Positions 37,401-45,359 of a stretch of DNA of 64,000 nucleotides are shown here, in pieces; positions within the stretch are counted from its first letter, which is position 1; each line of letters begins with the position of its first letter. The notes under the pieces are model-generated. The model was not told the DNA's origin. It worked only from the letters and a program-made list of their open reading frames with translations, and did no database searches. The DNA is from Limnobacter alexandrii (lineage in GTDB: Bacteria > Pseudomonadota > Gammaproteobacteria > Burkholderiales > Burkholderiaceae_B). Location of the stretch: positions 248,001 to 312,000 of the forward strand of contig NZ_SWKN01000007.1 in assembly GCF_005871185.1 (NCBI RefSeq), read 5' to 3'. Made by a program: the position numbers and the translations under genes.

Positions 37401-37992
37401 CATGCACGACCTTGAAATTCGCGGCGCCGGTGAAGTGCTGGGTGCCAACCAAAGCGGCAATGTGCACGAAGTGGGCTTCCAAATGTACACCGACATGCTG
37501 AACCATGCAGTGCGCAGTTTGCGTGCAGGCAAGGAACCCGATTTAACTGCACCACTCAACGCAACGGTAGAAATCAACCTGCACACACCCGCGCTATTGC
37601 CTGAAGATTACTGCCCAGATGTGCATGAACGCCTCACCTTATACAAGCGCCTGGCCAGCACGGAAGAAATGGACTTTATTTCAGAGGTTCAGGAAGAACT
37701 GATTGACCGCTTCGGCAAATTACCCGAGGCTGCAACAGCACTTCTGGAAACACACCGGCTACGCATTTTGGCCAAACCCCTGGGAATCGCAAAAATTGAC
37801 AGCTCCACCGATGCAACTGTGGTTCAGTTTGATGCTCAACCCAACGTGGATGCCGGCAAAATCATCCTGATGATTCAGAAAGAAAAAGACATGAAACTGG
37901 CCGGTGCAGAACGTTTGCGCATCACGCGGAGTTTCCCGAAAGTCAGTGACCGTGTACAGTTTCTCAAAGGCTTGATCAAACAACTGGCTTGA
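34498..37992 (+). CDS. mfd: Transcription-repair coupling factor
   Basis: 1164 residues from the first ATG; an ATG at 34528 (1154 residues) is an equal alternative. Mfd pushes RNA polymerase off lesions and recruits UvrA. The N-terminal UvrB-like domains are followed by the polymerase-interacting domain (GDPVVHQQHGIGRYKGL, about 500-515), the RecG-like translocase with Walker A GDVGFGKTE, the DEEHRFG box, GTHKVLSSEV, and the motif VI region QLHQLRGRVGRS. The TRCF C-terminal domain ends the protein. The Sel1 gene follows after 4 bp, so the three plus-strand genes mfd, Sel1 and serB are one unit. Confidence 0.97.
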   Translation: MVAVSKRANFMLSHFTSSFQLTGGHRLSLAHPPGSADAFLLGQLCTQAQQQNKLCLITCANPHDATRLQEEISLFAPSLKVHYLPDWETLPYDSLSAHQDLVSERLATLYQTQRGDLDVLITAASTAIQKLAPPSFLAGSTFYFKTGDKLNEKKLREQLTIAGYSHVSQVMTPGEYCIRGGIIDLFATGTALPFRIDLFDDEIESIKTFDVDTQRSLYPVREMRLLPGREYPMDEQSRAQFRSKWRERFEGDPSKVGIYRDMGTGVASAGIEYYLPLFFENTASLVDYLPNKELVFIQHGDVDQALQTFWADTQSRFDFLSKDIQRPILRPSEIYLNANEFFSSFENAARVNLSASKNALVPEYSGALLPDLAADRKADDPIFKFRGLVERTGAGSYKQVIMVAPSDGRRETLNQYFLEHKLKPHQTETLQSALESDERFVLCTAVLDQGFGVHRGLEAQVAFVTEAELFSLSPRRRGARRQQERQSNVESMIRDLSELKIGDPVVHQQHGIGRYKGLISMDLGEGASEFLHLEYANGSNLFVPVAQLHVIARYSGADPENAPVHALGSGQWEKAKKKAAKMVRDTAAELLNLYARRALRKGHEFKLSIGDYEAFVEKFGFEETADQAAAIRAVIADMTSPRPMDRLVCGDVGFGKTEVALRAAFVSVMDGKQVVLLAPTTLLAEQHFQTFSDRFSDWPVKVVELSRFKSPKEIRDAVELINSGRADIIIGTHKVLSSEVEFSRLGLVIIDEEHRFGVRQKEALKNLRAEVDVLTLTATPIPRTLAMSMEGIRDFSVIATAPQRRLSIKTFVRRETDSVIREAVLRELKRGGQVYYLHNEVDTIENRREALEKILPEARIGIAHGQMNERDLERVMRDFYQQRFNVLLCTTIIETGIDVPTANTIVIHRADKFGLAQLHQLRGRVGRSHHQAYAYMMVNNEEGLSKNAERRLEAITMMEDLGSGFYLAMHDLEIRGAGEVLGANQSGNVHEVGFQMYTDMLNHAVRSLRAGKEPDLTAPLNATVEINLHTPALLPEDYCPDVHERLTLYKRLASTEEMDFISEVQEELIDRFGKLPEAATALLETHRLRILAKPLGIAKIDSSTDATVVQFDAQPNVDAGKIILMIQKEKDMKLAGAERLRITRSFPKVSDRVQFLKGLIKQLA

Positions 37993-37996
37993 ATCC

Positions 37997-39037
37997 ATGA
38001 ACCACACTACTCGCAAATTCTTCACATGGTTGCACTTTCTGGGCGCGGCAATTCTTTGCGGGTTTGTTTTGAATGCAGGGGCAGCTCAAGCTGAGCCTAA
38101 ACCGCAGGGCGAAGCGGGTCTTGCAGTTTACAAAGCCCTCCTGCCCAAAGCTGAGGCAGGCGATGCAGAGGTACAAACCACACTGGGCCTCATGCGCCTG
38201 CGCGGTGACGTGGTCGAGCGCGATCTGAAAGTTGCGCGCGTGTGGCTGGGCAAAGCAGCACTGCAAAACCACACACCTGCCCAATACTATCTGGGCCAGT
38301 TGTTGCTGCTTGATGTGTTTGATGCAAACCCAAGTGATTTGAACAAACAGTTGACTGAAGGCATGGGTTGGCTACGCCGCGCATCGCGAGACCAACACAA
38401 CCCCTCGCAGTTGCTGTATTCGCAAACCGTGCTGGAAAGCCAACTGGAAAGCCCCTTCGGCCACAGCAAAGTTGAAGCCCAGCAACACCTGGATTCTTGT
38501 GCTGAAGTGTACTTGCCGTGCACCCAATATGCGCTGCAACGACTCGATAAGGGCGAGGAAGAAGTTTACTGCCCCAAAAGCGAACTCTGCGAACAAAAAA
38601 AACGCCTGCTTTATACCTTGGCCAATGCCAACGATGCCAATGCGCGTTATCGCTTAAGCAAATTTGAAGGCGAAGACCGCATGTTTTGGGTACGGCGGGC
38701 CGCACGCCTGAGCCACCCGAAAGCCAGCCATGAACTGGCCGAGCTTGTACTGAAAAATGAAGTACCCCTGCAGCCTGAAGACCCTGCCGTGCTAGCCTTG
38801 CTCAATACAGCAGCGCAACAAGGCTTGCCTGAATCCATGCACTTGCTTGGCAACCTGCTTTACGAAGGAACCCGATTTCCTGTCAACAGGCCCTTGGGGT
38901 TACAATGGTTAAACCTTGCGGCGCAACAGGGTCACGAACCCTCGATTGAACTCTTGGCACAAATTCAAGAGCCCGCCGGCAACATTCCCGCTAACGACAA
39001 GGTAGAATCCGCGCAACCCACGGAGAGCACACCATGA
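37997..39037 (+). CDS. Periplasmic Sel1-repeat (TPR-like) protein
   Basis: 346 residues. A signal peptide ends near AQA (residue 32). Sel1-type helical repeats are seen near 55-105 (AEVQTTLGLMRLRGDVVERDLKVARVWLGKAA) and 265-320 (PESMHLLGNLLYEGTRF, NRPLGLQWLNLAAQQG). Between them are four cysteines (168, 175, 192, 198), which could form two disulfides in the periplasm. It starts 4 bp after mfd and overlaps serB by 4 bp, an odd place for an exported protein. Sel1 proteins act in protein-protein contacts; the partner is unknown. Confidence 0.7.
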   Translation: MNHTTRKFFTWLHFLGAAILCGFVLNAGAAQAEPKPQGEAGLAVYKALLPKAEAGDAEVQTTLGLMRLRGDVVERDLKVARVWLGKAALQNHTPAQYYLGQLLLLDVFDANPSDLNKQLTEGMGWLRRASRDQHNPSQLLYSQTVLESQLESPFGHSKVEAQQHLDSCAEVYLPCTQYALQRLDKGEEEVYCPKSELCEQKKRLLYTLANANDANARYRLSKFEGEDRMFWVRRAARLSHPKASHELAELVLKNEVPLQPEDPAVLALLNTAAQQGLPESMHLLGNLLYEGTRFPVNRPLGLQWLNLAAQQGHEPSIELLAQIQEPAGNIPANDKVESAQPTESTP

Positions 39038-39906
39038 GCCGACTATTCTTTTCCTCCCAATCACTGACCACCGCGCAAGTGCACACCGCACTGGACGCAC
39101 TGAGCCTCCCCACACTGGGCGTCGAAGTACTTGAGCAACAGGTTTGCATCGAAATTCCGGAAGCCTACACACTGCCCAAGGCAGCCATTTCCGAAACCCT
39201 GCACCCCCTAAGCCGCACACACCGGTTCGACTTCGCAATTCTGGAGGCTGAATTCCAAGCCAGCGAGTACAAGCTATTGGCCATGGACATGGACAGCACC
39301 TTAATTACCATTGAATGTATCGATGAAATCGCCGACTTTGCCGGCAAGAAAAAGGAAGTGTCTGAAATTACCGAAGCCGCCATGCGGGGTGAAATCAAAG
39401 ACTTTTCCGAGAGCCTGAACCGCAGGGTGGCTTTGCTCAAAGGCGTGCCGGAAAGCTGCCTGCAATCGGTATTTGAAGAACGCCTGCGTTTGTCTCCTGG
39501 CGCACAAGAACTGATTGCCTATGCCAAAGCCAATAAATGGAAAACTTTGCTGGTCAGCGGTGGCTTTACTTTTTTCACCGACAAAATGAAGGAAGTATTG
39601 GGCCTGGATTACACCCGATCAAACACACTTGAAATTGTGGAAGGCCATTTGACCGGCCGCGTGTTAGGCACCATTGTCGACGCCGAGGTAAAGCGCGAGA
39701 CCGTGCTTGAAACCTGTGCACTACTGGGTTGCGAACCTTCTCGCGCCATTGTGGTGGGCGACGGATCGAACGATTTGAAAATGATGGAGATTGCTGGGGC
39801 AAGCGTGGCGTTTCATGCCAAACCCGTGGTGCAGGAAAAAACTGACTTTCGTATCAACCACGGTGGGCTGGACACGATTTGTAAGTGGTTTGAAGCGAAT
39901 ATCTGA
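39034..39906 (+). CDS. serB: Phosphoserine phosphatase
   Basis: 290 residues. SerB removes phosphate from phosphoserine, the last step of serine synthesis. The HAD motif I is DMDST (Asp85 nucleophile, Asp87), with the following ECIDEIADFAG loop typical of SerB; motif II is VSGGFTFF; motif III and IV are VGDGSNDLKMM. The N-terminal 75 residues correspond to a short ACT-like region. Its ATG overlaps the Sel1 stop (ATGA). A perfect 11-bp hairpin follows at 39917-39943. Confidence 0.96.
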   Translation: MSRLFFSSQSLTTAQVHTALDALSLPTLGVEVLEQQVCIEIPEAYTLPKAAISETLHPLSRTHRFDFAILEAEFQASEYKLLAMDMDSTLITIECIDEIADFAGKKKEVSEITEAAMRGEIKDFSESLNRRVALLKGVPESCLQSVFEERLRLSPGAQELIAYAKANKWKTLLVSGGFTFFTDKMKEVLGLDYTRSNTLEIVEGHLTGRVLGTIVDAEVKRETVLETCALLGCEPSRAIVVGDGSNDLKMMEIAGASVAFHAKPVVQEKTDFRINHGGLDTICKWFEANI

Positions 39907-39916
39907 CCAGCGAACC

Positions 39917-39943
39917 GAGGTTTGGGTAGAACACCCAAACCTC
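39917..39943. terminator. Hairpin between convergent serB and bktB
   Basis: GAGGTTTGGGT and ACCCAAACCTC form a perfect 11-bp stem with a 5-base loop, 10 bp after the serB stop and 23 bp from the bktB stop. There is no T run on either strand, so it may only pause polymerase or protect mRNA 3' ends. Confidence 0.5.
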
Positions 39944-39966
39944 ATCAATCTGAACTATTTGACCAA

Positions 39967-41148
39967 TTACATCCGCTCAAAAATCGCAGCAATACCCTGA
40001 CCACCACCAATACACATGGTCACCAGTGCGTAACGACCTTGAATGCGCTGCAATTCATACAAAGCCTTCACGGTAATGATTGCGCCGGTTGCGCCAATGG
40101 GGTGACCAATTGAAATGCCTGAACCATTGGGGTTCACCTTGGCTGGGTCCATGCCCAATTCTTTGGTGACGGCACAAGCCTGTGCTGCAAACGCCTCGTT
40201 GGCTTCAACCACATCCATGTCTTCAATTTTCAAGCCTGCTTTTGCCAAGGCTTTTTTGGTTGCGGACACAGGGCCAATGCCCATGATGGTTGGCTCAACA
40301 CCCGTGTTGGCATACGCCACCAAACGGGCCATGGGCTTCTTGCCAGCTTTCTCGGCTGCACCACGTTCCATCAACAGCACAGCACCAGCGCCATCGTTCA
40401 AACCCGAAGCATTGCCTGCGGTCACTGTGCCGTCTTTCTGAAACACGGTTTTCAGTTTGGCCATTCCTTCTACAGTGGCGTCACCGCGCACGTGTTCGTC
40501 GGTGTCAAACATCACCGGACCTTTGCGGGTTTTCACTTCAATCGGCAAAATTTGCTCTTTGAAATACCCGTTGGCAATCGCATTGGCCGCACGCTTGTGG
40601 CTTTCAACTGCCAAAGCGTCTTGGTCTTCGCGGCTTACGTTGAATTCTTTGGCCACGTTCTCAGCGGTTACGCCCATGTGAATCACATGGAAGGGGTCGT
40701 GCAAAGCACCCACCATCATGTCGATGCCCTTCATGTCGCCCATGCGTGCGCCCCAGCGGGCGGCGGGCAAAATGTAGGGGGCTTTGCTCATGCTTTCAGC
40801 ACCGCCACCAATGGCCACATCCGCGTCGCCCAACATAATGCTTTGCGCCGCAGTGACAATGGCTTGCAGGCCAGAACCGCACAGGCGGTTCAAAGTAAGC
40901 GCAGGCGTTGTTTTGTCCAAACCGCCTTCAATCGCTGCCACGCGAGACAAGTACATGTCGCGCGGCTCAGAATTCACCACATGGCCAAACACAACATGAC
41001 CCACTTGGTCGGCGCTTACACCCGCGCGTGCAACCACTTCTTTCACAACCATGGCGCCCAACTGCGTTGGGGAAAAATCTTTCAAACTTCCACCAAAGTC
41101 GCCCACTGCGGTGCGTACACCGGCTACCACTACCACTTCACGTGTCAT
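39967..41148 (-). CDS. bktB: Beta-ketothiolase BktB (acetyl-CoA C-acyltransferase)
   Basis: 393 residues. The sequence follows Cupriavidus BktB closely from TREVVVVAGVRTAVG to the end IAAIFERM, including MYLSRVAA, ARWGARMGD and ALHDPFH. The nucleophile is Cys90 in NRLCGSG; His near 349 lies in GHPIGATG and the second Cys near 379 in CIGGGQG. BktB condenses acetyl-CoA with acetyl- or propionyl-CoA, and so supplies 3-ketovaleryl-CoA as well as acetoacetyl-CoA for polyhydroxyalkanoate. It has a strong AGGAGA ribosome-binding site and follows rimO by 46 bp. Confidence 0.92.
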   Translation of the reverse strand: MTREVVVVAGVRTAVGDFGGSLKDFSPTQLGAMVVKEVVARAGVSADQVGHVVFGHVVNSEPRDMYLSRVAAIEGGLDKTTPALTLNRLCGSGLQAIVTAAQSIMLGDADVAIGGGAESMSKAPYILPAARWGARMGDMKGIDMMVGALHDPFHVIHMGVTAENVAKEFNVSREDQDALAVESHKRAANAIANGYFKEQILPIEVKTRKGPVMFDTDEHVRGDATVEGMAKLKTVFQKDGTVTAGNASGLNDGAGAVLLMERGAAEKAGKKPMARLVAYANTGVEPTIMGIGPVSATKKALAKAGLKIEDMDVVEANEAFAAQACAVTKELGMDPAKVNPNGSGISIGHPIGATGAIITVKALYELQRIQGRYALVTMCIGGGQGIAAIFERM

Positions 41149-41194
41149 TTTCCATCTCCTATTTTTTATTAAACGATTCAGCTAAATGATTCTG

Positions 41195-42556
41195 TTATGC
41201 AATTCGACCCCAAAGGTCGTGTTCATCACAGTCATCGATCAGCACATTGATAAAGTCGCCCGGCTTGGGCTGCTGGGTCGGGTTCTCAGGCATGGGTACA
41301 AACACATTGCCATCAATTTCAGGGGCATCGGCTTTGCTGCGCGCCACAATGCCCTCTTCGTCGGTTTCGTCGACCAACACTTGCATCACTTTGCCCAACT
41401 TGGCTTCGTTCCGGCTCAGTGAAATCTTTTCCTGCACTTCCATCAAACGTGCCCGGCGCTCTTCTTTCACCTCTTCCGGCACTGGATTGTCCAAGGCATT
41501 CGCCACAGCACCCTCCACAGGTGAATAGGCAAATACACCCACGCGGTCCAGTTGCGCTTCCTCAATAAAATCAAGCAGGTGCTTGAACTCATCTTCAGTT
41601 TCACCCGGAAAACCAGTAATGAAGGTACTGCGCAAGGTAATGTCTGGGCAGGTGTCACGCCAGGCACGAATACGTTCAATGTTTCGTTCCCCGCTGGCTG
41701 GGCGCTTCATGCGCTTTAATACATCGGGGTGTGAATGCTGAAATGGAATATCCAGATACGGCAAAATTTTGCCTTCAGCCATGAGTGGCACCACGCGGTC
41801 CACATGGGGGTACGGATACACGTAATGCATGCGCACCCAAATGCCCAGTTCGCCGAGTTCTTCGGCCAACTGCTGAAACTGTGTTTTCACAGGGCGACCA
41901 TTCACAAAGTCGGTGCGGTATTTCAAATCCACGCCGTAAGCGGAGGTGTCCTGGCTCACCACCAGCAATTCCTTCACGCCCGATTTTTTCAGGCTCTCGG
42001 CTTCACGAATTACCTCGCCGATTGGACGAGAAACCAGATCGCCTCGCATGCTTGGAATAATGCAGAAGGTACAACGGTGATTGCACCCTTCCGAGATTTT
42101 CAAATAGGCGTAGTGCTTGGGGGTTAACTTCACGCCGTGGTCAGGCACCAAATCAATAAAGGGATCGTGCGGTTTTGGCAGGTGTATGTGTACCGCCTGC
42201 ATCACCTCTTCAGTCGCATGCGGACCGGTAACAGCCAACACCTTGGGGTGCAGCTTGGTAATCATTTCCTTGCCTTCATTGCCATTCTTGGCACCCAGGC
42301 AACCGGTCACAATCACCTTGCCGTTGGCATGCATGGCCTCGCCAATGGCATCCAGGCTTTCCTGCACAGCGCTGTCAATAAAACCGCAGGTGTTCACAAC
42401 GATCAGGTCTGCGCCCTCATAGGACGCAGATACCTTGTACCCCTCTACTTTCAGTTGGGTCAGAATTCGCTCGGAATCCACGAGGGCCTTTGGGCAACCC
42501 AAAGAAACAAAGCCCACACTCGGTGGGCGCTTGGCAGAAAAGGTGTCGTCTTGCAT
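41195..42556 (-). CDS. rimO: Ribosomal protein S12 methylthiotransferase
   Basis: 453 residues. RimO adds a methylthio group to Asp88 (E. coli numbering) of ribosomal protein S12. The N-terminal UPF0004 domain has three cluster cysteines (Cys21, Cys57 and one near 86 in VTGCLG). The radical SAM motif is [19 protein letters not shown] domain ends the protein. It lies between phaR and bktB, 9 bp after the phaR stop, and is probably read with phaR. Confidence 0.96.
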   Translation of the reverse strand: MQDDTFSAKRPPSVGFVSLGCPKALVDSERILTQLKVEGYKVSASYEGADLIVVNTCGFIDSAVQESLDAIGEAMHANGKVIVTGCLGAKNGNEGKEMITKLHPKVLAVTGPHATEEVMQAVHIHLPKPHDPFIDLVPDHGVKLTPKHYAYLKISEGCNHRCTFCIIPSMRGDLVSRPIGEVIREAESLKKSGVKELLVVSQDTSAYGVDLKYRTDFVNGRPVKTQFQQLAEELGELGIWVRMHYVYPYPHVDRVVPLMAEGKILPYLDIPFQHSHPDVLKRMKRPASGERNIERIRAWRDTCPDITLRSTFITGFPGETEDEFKHLLDFIEEAQLDRVGVFAYSPVEGAVANALDNPVPEEVKEERRARLMEVQEKISLSRNEAKLGKVMQVLVDETDEEGIVARSKADAPEIDGNVFVPMPENPTQQPKPGDFINVLIDDCDEHDLWGRIA

Positions 42557-42565
42557 ATTCAGGTT

Positions 42566-43174
42566 TTATTTTTTCGTAGGATCCGGCTTGGGTTTCGCAG
42601 CACCTGGCATTCCAGGCATGCCGGGAAACTCGCCCGGGTTTGGAAATCCAAAATTTGTGAACATGCTGCGGGTCTGGTTTTGAAACTGATCCTGCATTTG
42701 CACAAACATGTTTTTGCTTTGTTCAATGTAGTTGCTCATCATGCTTTGAATAACCGGCGTTTGAACACTCATGAACTGAGACCACAATTCGGGGTTGGCA
42801 AACTGGCTACCATCGGCCACATTCTTGCCCTGATCCTGAAAGCTGTTCTGAATGTCCATGAACGCTTGCAGGTTCTTCTCAAGGAATGTGCCCATAATGC
42901 CCTGCATCGCATTGCCGTAAAACCGAATGATTTGCGACAGCATGGGAGAAGTGAAAATTGGCACACCCGCTGTTTCTTCTTCCAGAATGATCTGGAGCAA
43001 AATGCTACGGGTTAAATCTTCGCCGCTTTTCGCATCCACGACTTGAAAGCCTTCGTTTTCCAGCACCAATAGCTTTACATCGCCCAAGGTGATGTAACTG
43101 CTGGTTTGAGTGTCGTACAAGCGTCGGTTCGGATACTTCTTGATCAGTCGTGTTGCTTCAGCCATGCCTCTCAT
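42566..43174 (-). CDS. phaR: Polyhydroxyalkanoate synthesis repressor PhaR
   Basis: 202 residues from the ATG at 43174, or 199 from 43165 (MAEATRLIKKYPNRRLYD). The N-terminal DNA-binding domain (RLIKKYPNRRLYDTQTSSYITL, with VVDAKSGEDLTRSILLQII) is the PHB accumulation regulatory domain; PhaR also binds the polymer itself and controls phasin genes. The rest is helical and ends in a Gly/Pro/Met-rich tail. It is separated from phaB by a terminator (43280-43322) and has a possible promoter at 43189-43218. Confidence 0.93.
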   Translation of the reverse strand: MRGMAEATRLIKKYPNRRLYDTQTSSYITLGDVKLLVLENEGFQVVDAKSGEDLTRSILLQIILEEETAGVPIFTSPMLSQIIRFYGNAMQGIMGTFLEKNLQAFMDIQNSFQDQGKNVADGSQFANPELWSQFMSVQTPVIQSMMSNYIEQSKNMFVQMQDQFQNQTRSMFTNFGFPNPGEFPGMPGMPGAAKPKPDPTKK

Positions 43175-43188
43175 CTCTTTCTTGTGGT

Positions 43189-43218
43189 GTTATACGCCGC
43201 CGCACCTGCGTGGGTGAA
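43189..43218 (-). promoter_or_regulatory. Promoter of phaR
   Basis: TTCACC (43213-43218) and TATAAC (43189-43194) on the minus strand are 18 bases apart. The leader would be very short, which fits the downstream ATG at 43165 better than 43174. Confidence 0.4.
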
Positions 43219-43279
43219 CGGTCTGAATGCCAGTGCCACAGTGTTACAGGTTGCCAAACAACCCAGCACAAACAAGCAC

Positions 43280-43322
43280 TTACAAAAAACAAAGCACTGC
43301 ACGCTTTTTCAACGTGCAGTGC
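43280..43322 (-). terminator. Terminator of phaCAB
   Basis: A perfect 10-bp stem GCACTGCACG/CGTGCAGTGC (43294-43303 and 43313-43322) with a 9-base loop is followed on the minus strand by TTTGTTTTTTG. It lies 50 bp after the phaB stop and uncouples phaCAB from phaR. Confidence 0.85.
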
Positions 43323-43371
43323 AACATCATACCGCCTTTTTGGCACTTGGTTGCCGAAAATGCACCAAGGA

Positions 43372-44115
43372 TTAACCCATGTGCAAGCCACCATTCAGCG
43401 AAAAGTCGGCGCCTGTTGAAAAACCGGAGTCCTCGGAGGCCAACCACGCACAAATGGATGCGATTTCCTCAGGCGTACCCAAACGCTTCACCGGAATGGT
43501 GTTCACAATCTTTTCCAACACATCGGGGCGAATGGCGCGAACCATGTCTGTACCAATGTAGCCCGGGGAAACAGTGTTCACGGTCACGCCCTTGGAGGCC
43601 ACTTCTTGTGCCAGCGCCATGGTAAAGCCACGCAAACCAGCCTTGGCTGTGGAATAGTTGGTTTGACCGAACTGTCCCTTCTGGCCATTCACCGACGAAA
43701 TATTGATGATGCGGCCAAAACCCTGCTCAACCATGCCACCGATTACCTGCTTGGTCACATTGAACAGCGAGTTCAAGTTGGTGTCGATCACGGCAGACCA
43801 ATCATCGCGGCTCATTTTTACGAAAGTACCATCGCGGGTAATGCCGGCGTTGTTCACCAAAATGGAAACCGTGCCGTGCTCGGCGCGCACCTTCTCGAAA
43901 GCAGTCACGGTGCTGTCCCAATCAGCCACATTGCCTTCACTGGCATACACCTCGTAACCCGCGCTGCGCATTTCGCCCAACCATTTTTCCTTGCGCGGTG
44001 AATTGGGGCCACAACCCGCGATCACGCGGTAGCCCTGTTCGCACAACTTTTTGCAAATGGCCGTTCCAATGCCGCCCATACCACCTGTCACATACGCTAC
44101 TTTTGGTTCACTCAT
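43372..44115 (-). CDS. phaB: Acetoacetyl-CoA reductase
   Basis: 247 residues, a short-chain dehydrogenase. It reduces acetoacetyl-CoA with NADPH to (R)-3-hydroxybutyryl-CoA. The cofactor loop is TGGMGGIGTAI; VNNAGITRD, the catalytic Ser region INISSVNGQKGQFGQ and the Tyr-Lys pair in NYSTAKAG are present, and PGYIGTDMV follows. It is third in phaC-phaA-phaB, 45 bp after phaA. Confidence 0.96.
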   Translation of the reverse strand: MSEPKVAYVTGGMGGIGTAICKKLCEQGYRVIAGCGPNSPRKEKWLGEMRSAGYEVYASEGNVADWDSTVTAFEKVRAEHGTVSILVNNAGITRDGTFVKMSRDDWSAVIDTNLNSLFNVTKQVIGGMVEQGFGRIINISSVNGQKGQFGQTNYSTAKAGLRGFTMALAQEVASKGVTVNTVSPGYIGTDMVRAIRPDVLEKIVNTIPVKRLGTPEEIASICAWLASEDSGFSTGADFSLNGGLHMG

Positions 44116-44160
44116 GATTCACATCCTTTTCTGTTTTATTGATTTAAATTTAGTCGACTA

Positions 44161-45339
44161 CTATCGGGAAACGGCCAAAGCCACACCCATGCCACCGCCG
44201 ATACACAAAGAGGCCAAACCTTTCTTGGCATCGCGCTTGTTCATTTCATGAATCAAGCTAACCAGGACCCTGCAACCTGACGCACCAATGGGGTGGCCCA
44301 GGGCAATCGCACCGCCGTTCACGTTGATCTTCGATGTATCCCAGCCCATTTCCTTGTTCACTGCACAGGCCTGTGCAGCAAACGCCTCATTGATCTCCAT
44401 CAGGTCAAGTTCGGCAGCAGTCCAGCCTGCTTTTTCCAGACATTTTTTGGAAGCAGGAACAGGCCCCATACCCATGATTGTGGGGTCCAGGCCAGCACTG
44501 GCATAAGCCTGAATTTTTGCCAACACCGGCAAACCAAGTTCTTTTGCTTTTGCTGCGCTCATCAACATCACGGCGGCGGCGCCGTCGTTCAAACCCGAGG
44601 CATTCGCGGCAGTCACGCTGCCCTCTTTCTTGAATGCGGGTTTCAAGGCAGTCATGTTGTCCAGTGTTGCGCCCAAGCGAGGAAACTCATCGGTATCGAA
44701 CACCAAGGGGTCGCCTTTGCGCTGCGGAATGCTCAGCGGGAAAATTTCGTCCTTGAACTTGCCAGCCTTAATCGCAGCCTCTGCTTTGTTCTGGCTTTTC
44801 ACTGCAAATTCATCCTGCTCTGCGCGGTTGATGCCGTACTTCTCAGCCACGTTCTCGGCGGTAATACCCATGTGGTACTGGTTGTACACATCCCATAAGC
44901 CATCCACAATCATGCTATCGACCAGCTTGGCATCACCCATGCGGAAGCCATCGCGGCTGCCCATCATCACATGGGGCGCTGCACTCATGTTTTCCTGGCC
45001 ACCAGCAATCACAATTTCCGCATCGCCACAGGCGATTGCTTGTGCACCCAGCATCACCGCTTTCAAACCTGAACCACACACCTTGTTGATGGTCAGGGCA
45101 GGTACACCCACTGGCAAACCAGCCTTGATCACTGCCTGACGCGCCGGGTTCTGGCCCGAACCTGCTGTCAGCACCTGGCCCAAAATCACTTCAGAAATTT
45201 GCTCACCTTTCACGCCGGTTTTTTCAAGCAAACCTTTAATTACATGTGCACCCAATTCCGGTGCAGAAATTTTGGCAAGTGATCCACCAAACTTGCCCAG
45301 TGCGGTTCGGCCCGCGGCCACAATTACCACTTCAGTCAT
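44161..45339 (-). CDS. phaA: Acetyl-CoA acetyltransferase (PHB pathway)
   Basis: 392 residues. PhaA condenses two acetyl-CoA to acetoacetyl-CoA, the first step of polyhydroxybutyrate synthesis. The nucleophile is Cys88 in NKVCGSG; His is in GHPIGASG; the second Cys near 379 is in [20 protein letters not shown] and [10 protein letters not shown] are typical of the PHB thiolase. It starts 20 bp after phaC and is read with phaC and phaB. A second thiolase, bktB, lies about 3 kb downstream. Confidence 0.96.
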   Translation of the reverse strand: MTEVVIVAAGRTALGKFGGSLAKISAPELGAHVIKGLLEKTGVKGEQISEVILGQVLTAGSGQNPARQAVIKAGLPVGVPALTINKVCGSGLKAVMLGAQAIACGDAEIVIAGGQENMSAAPHVMMGSRDGFRMGDAKLVDSMIVDGLWDVYNQYHMGITAENVAEKYGINRAEQDEFAVKSQNKAEAAIKAGKFKDEIFPLSIPQRKGDPLVFDTDEFPRLGATLDNMTALKPAFKKEGSVTAANASGLNDGAAAVMLMSAAKAKELGLPVLAKIQAYASAGLDPTIMGMGPVPASKKCLEKAGWTAAELDLMEINEAFAAQACAVNKEMGWDTSKINVNGGAIALGHPIGASGCRVLVSLIHEMNKRDAKKGLASLCIGGGMGVALAVSR

Positions 45340-45359
45340 GTCAACTCTCCTTACAGGTT

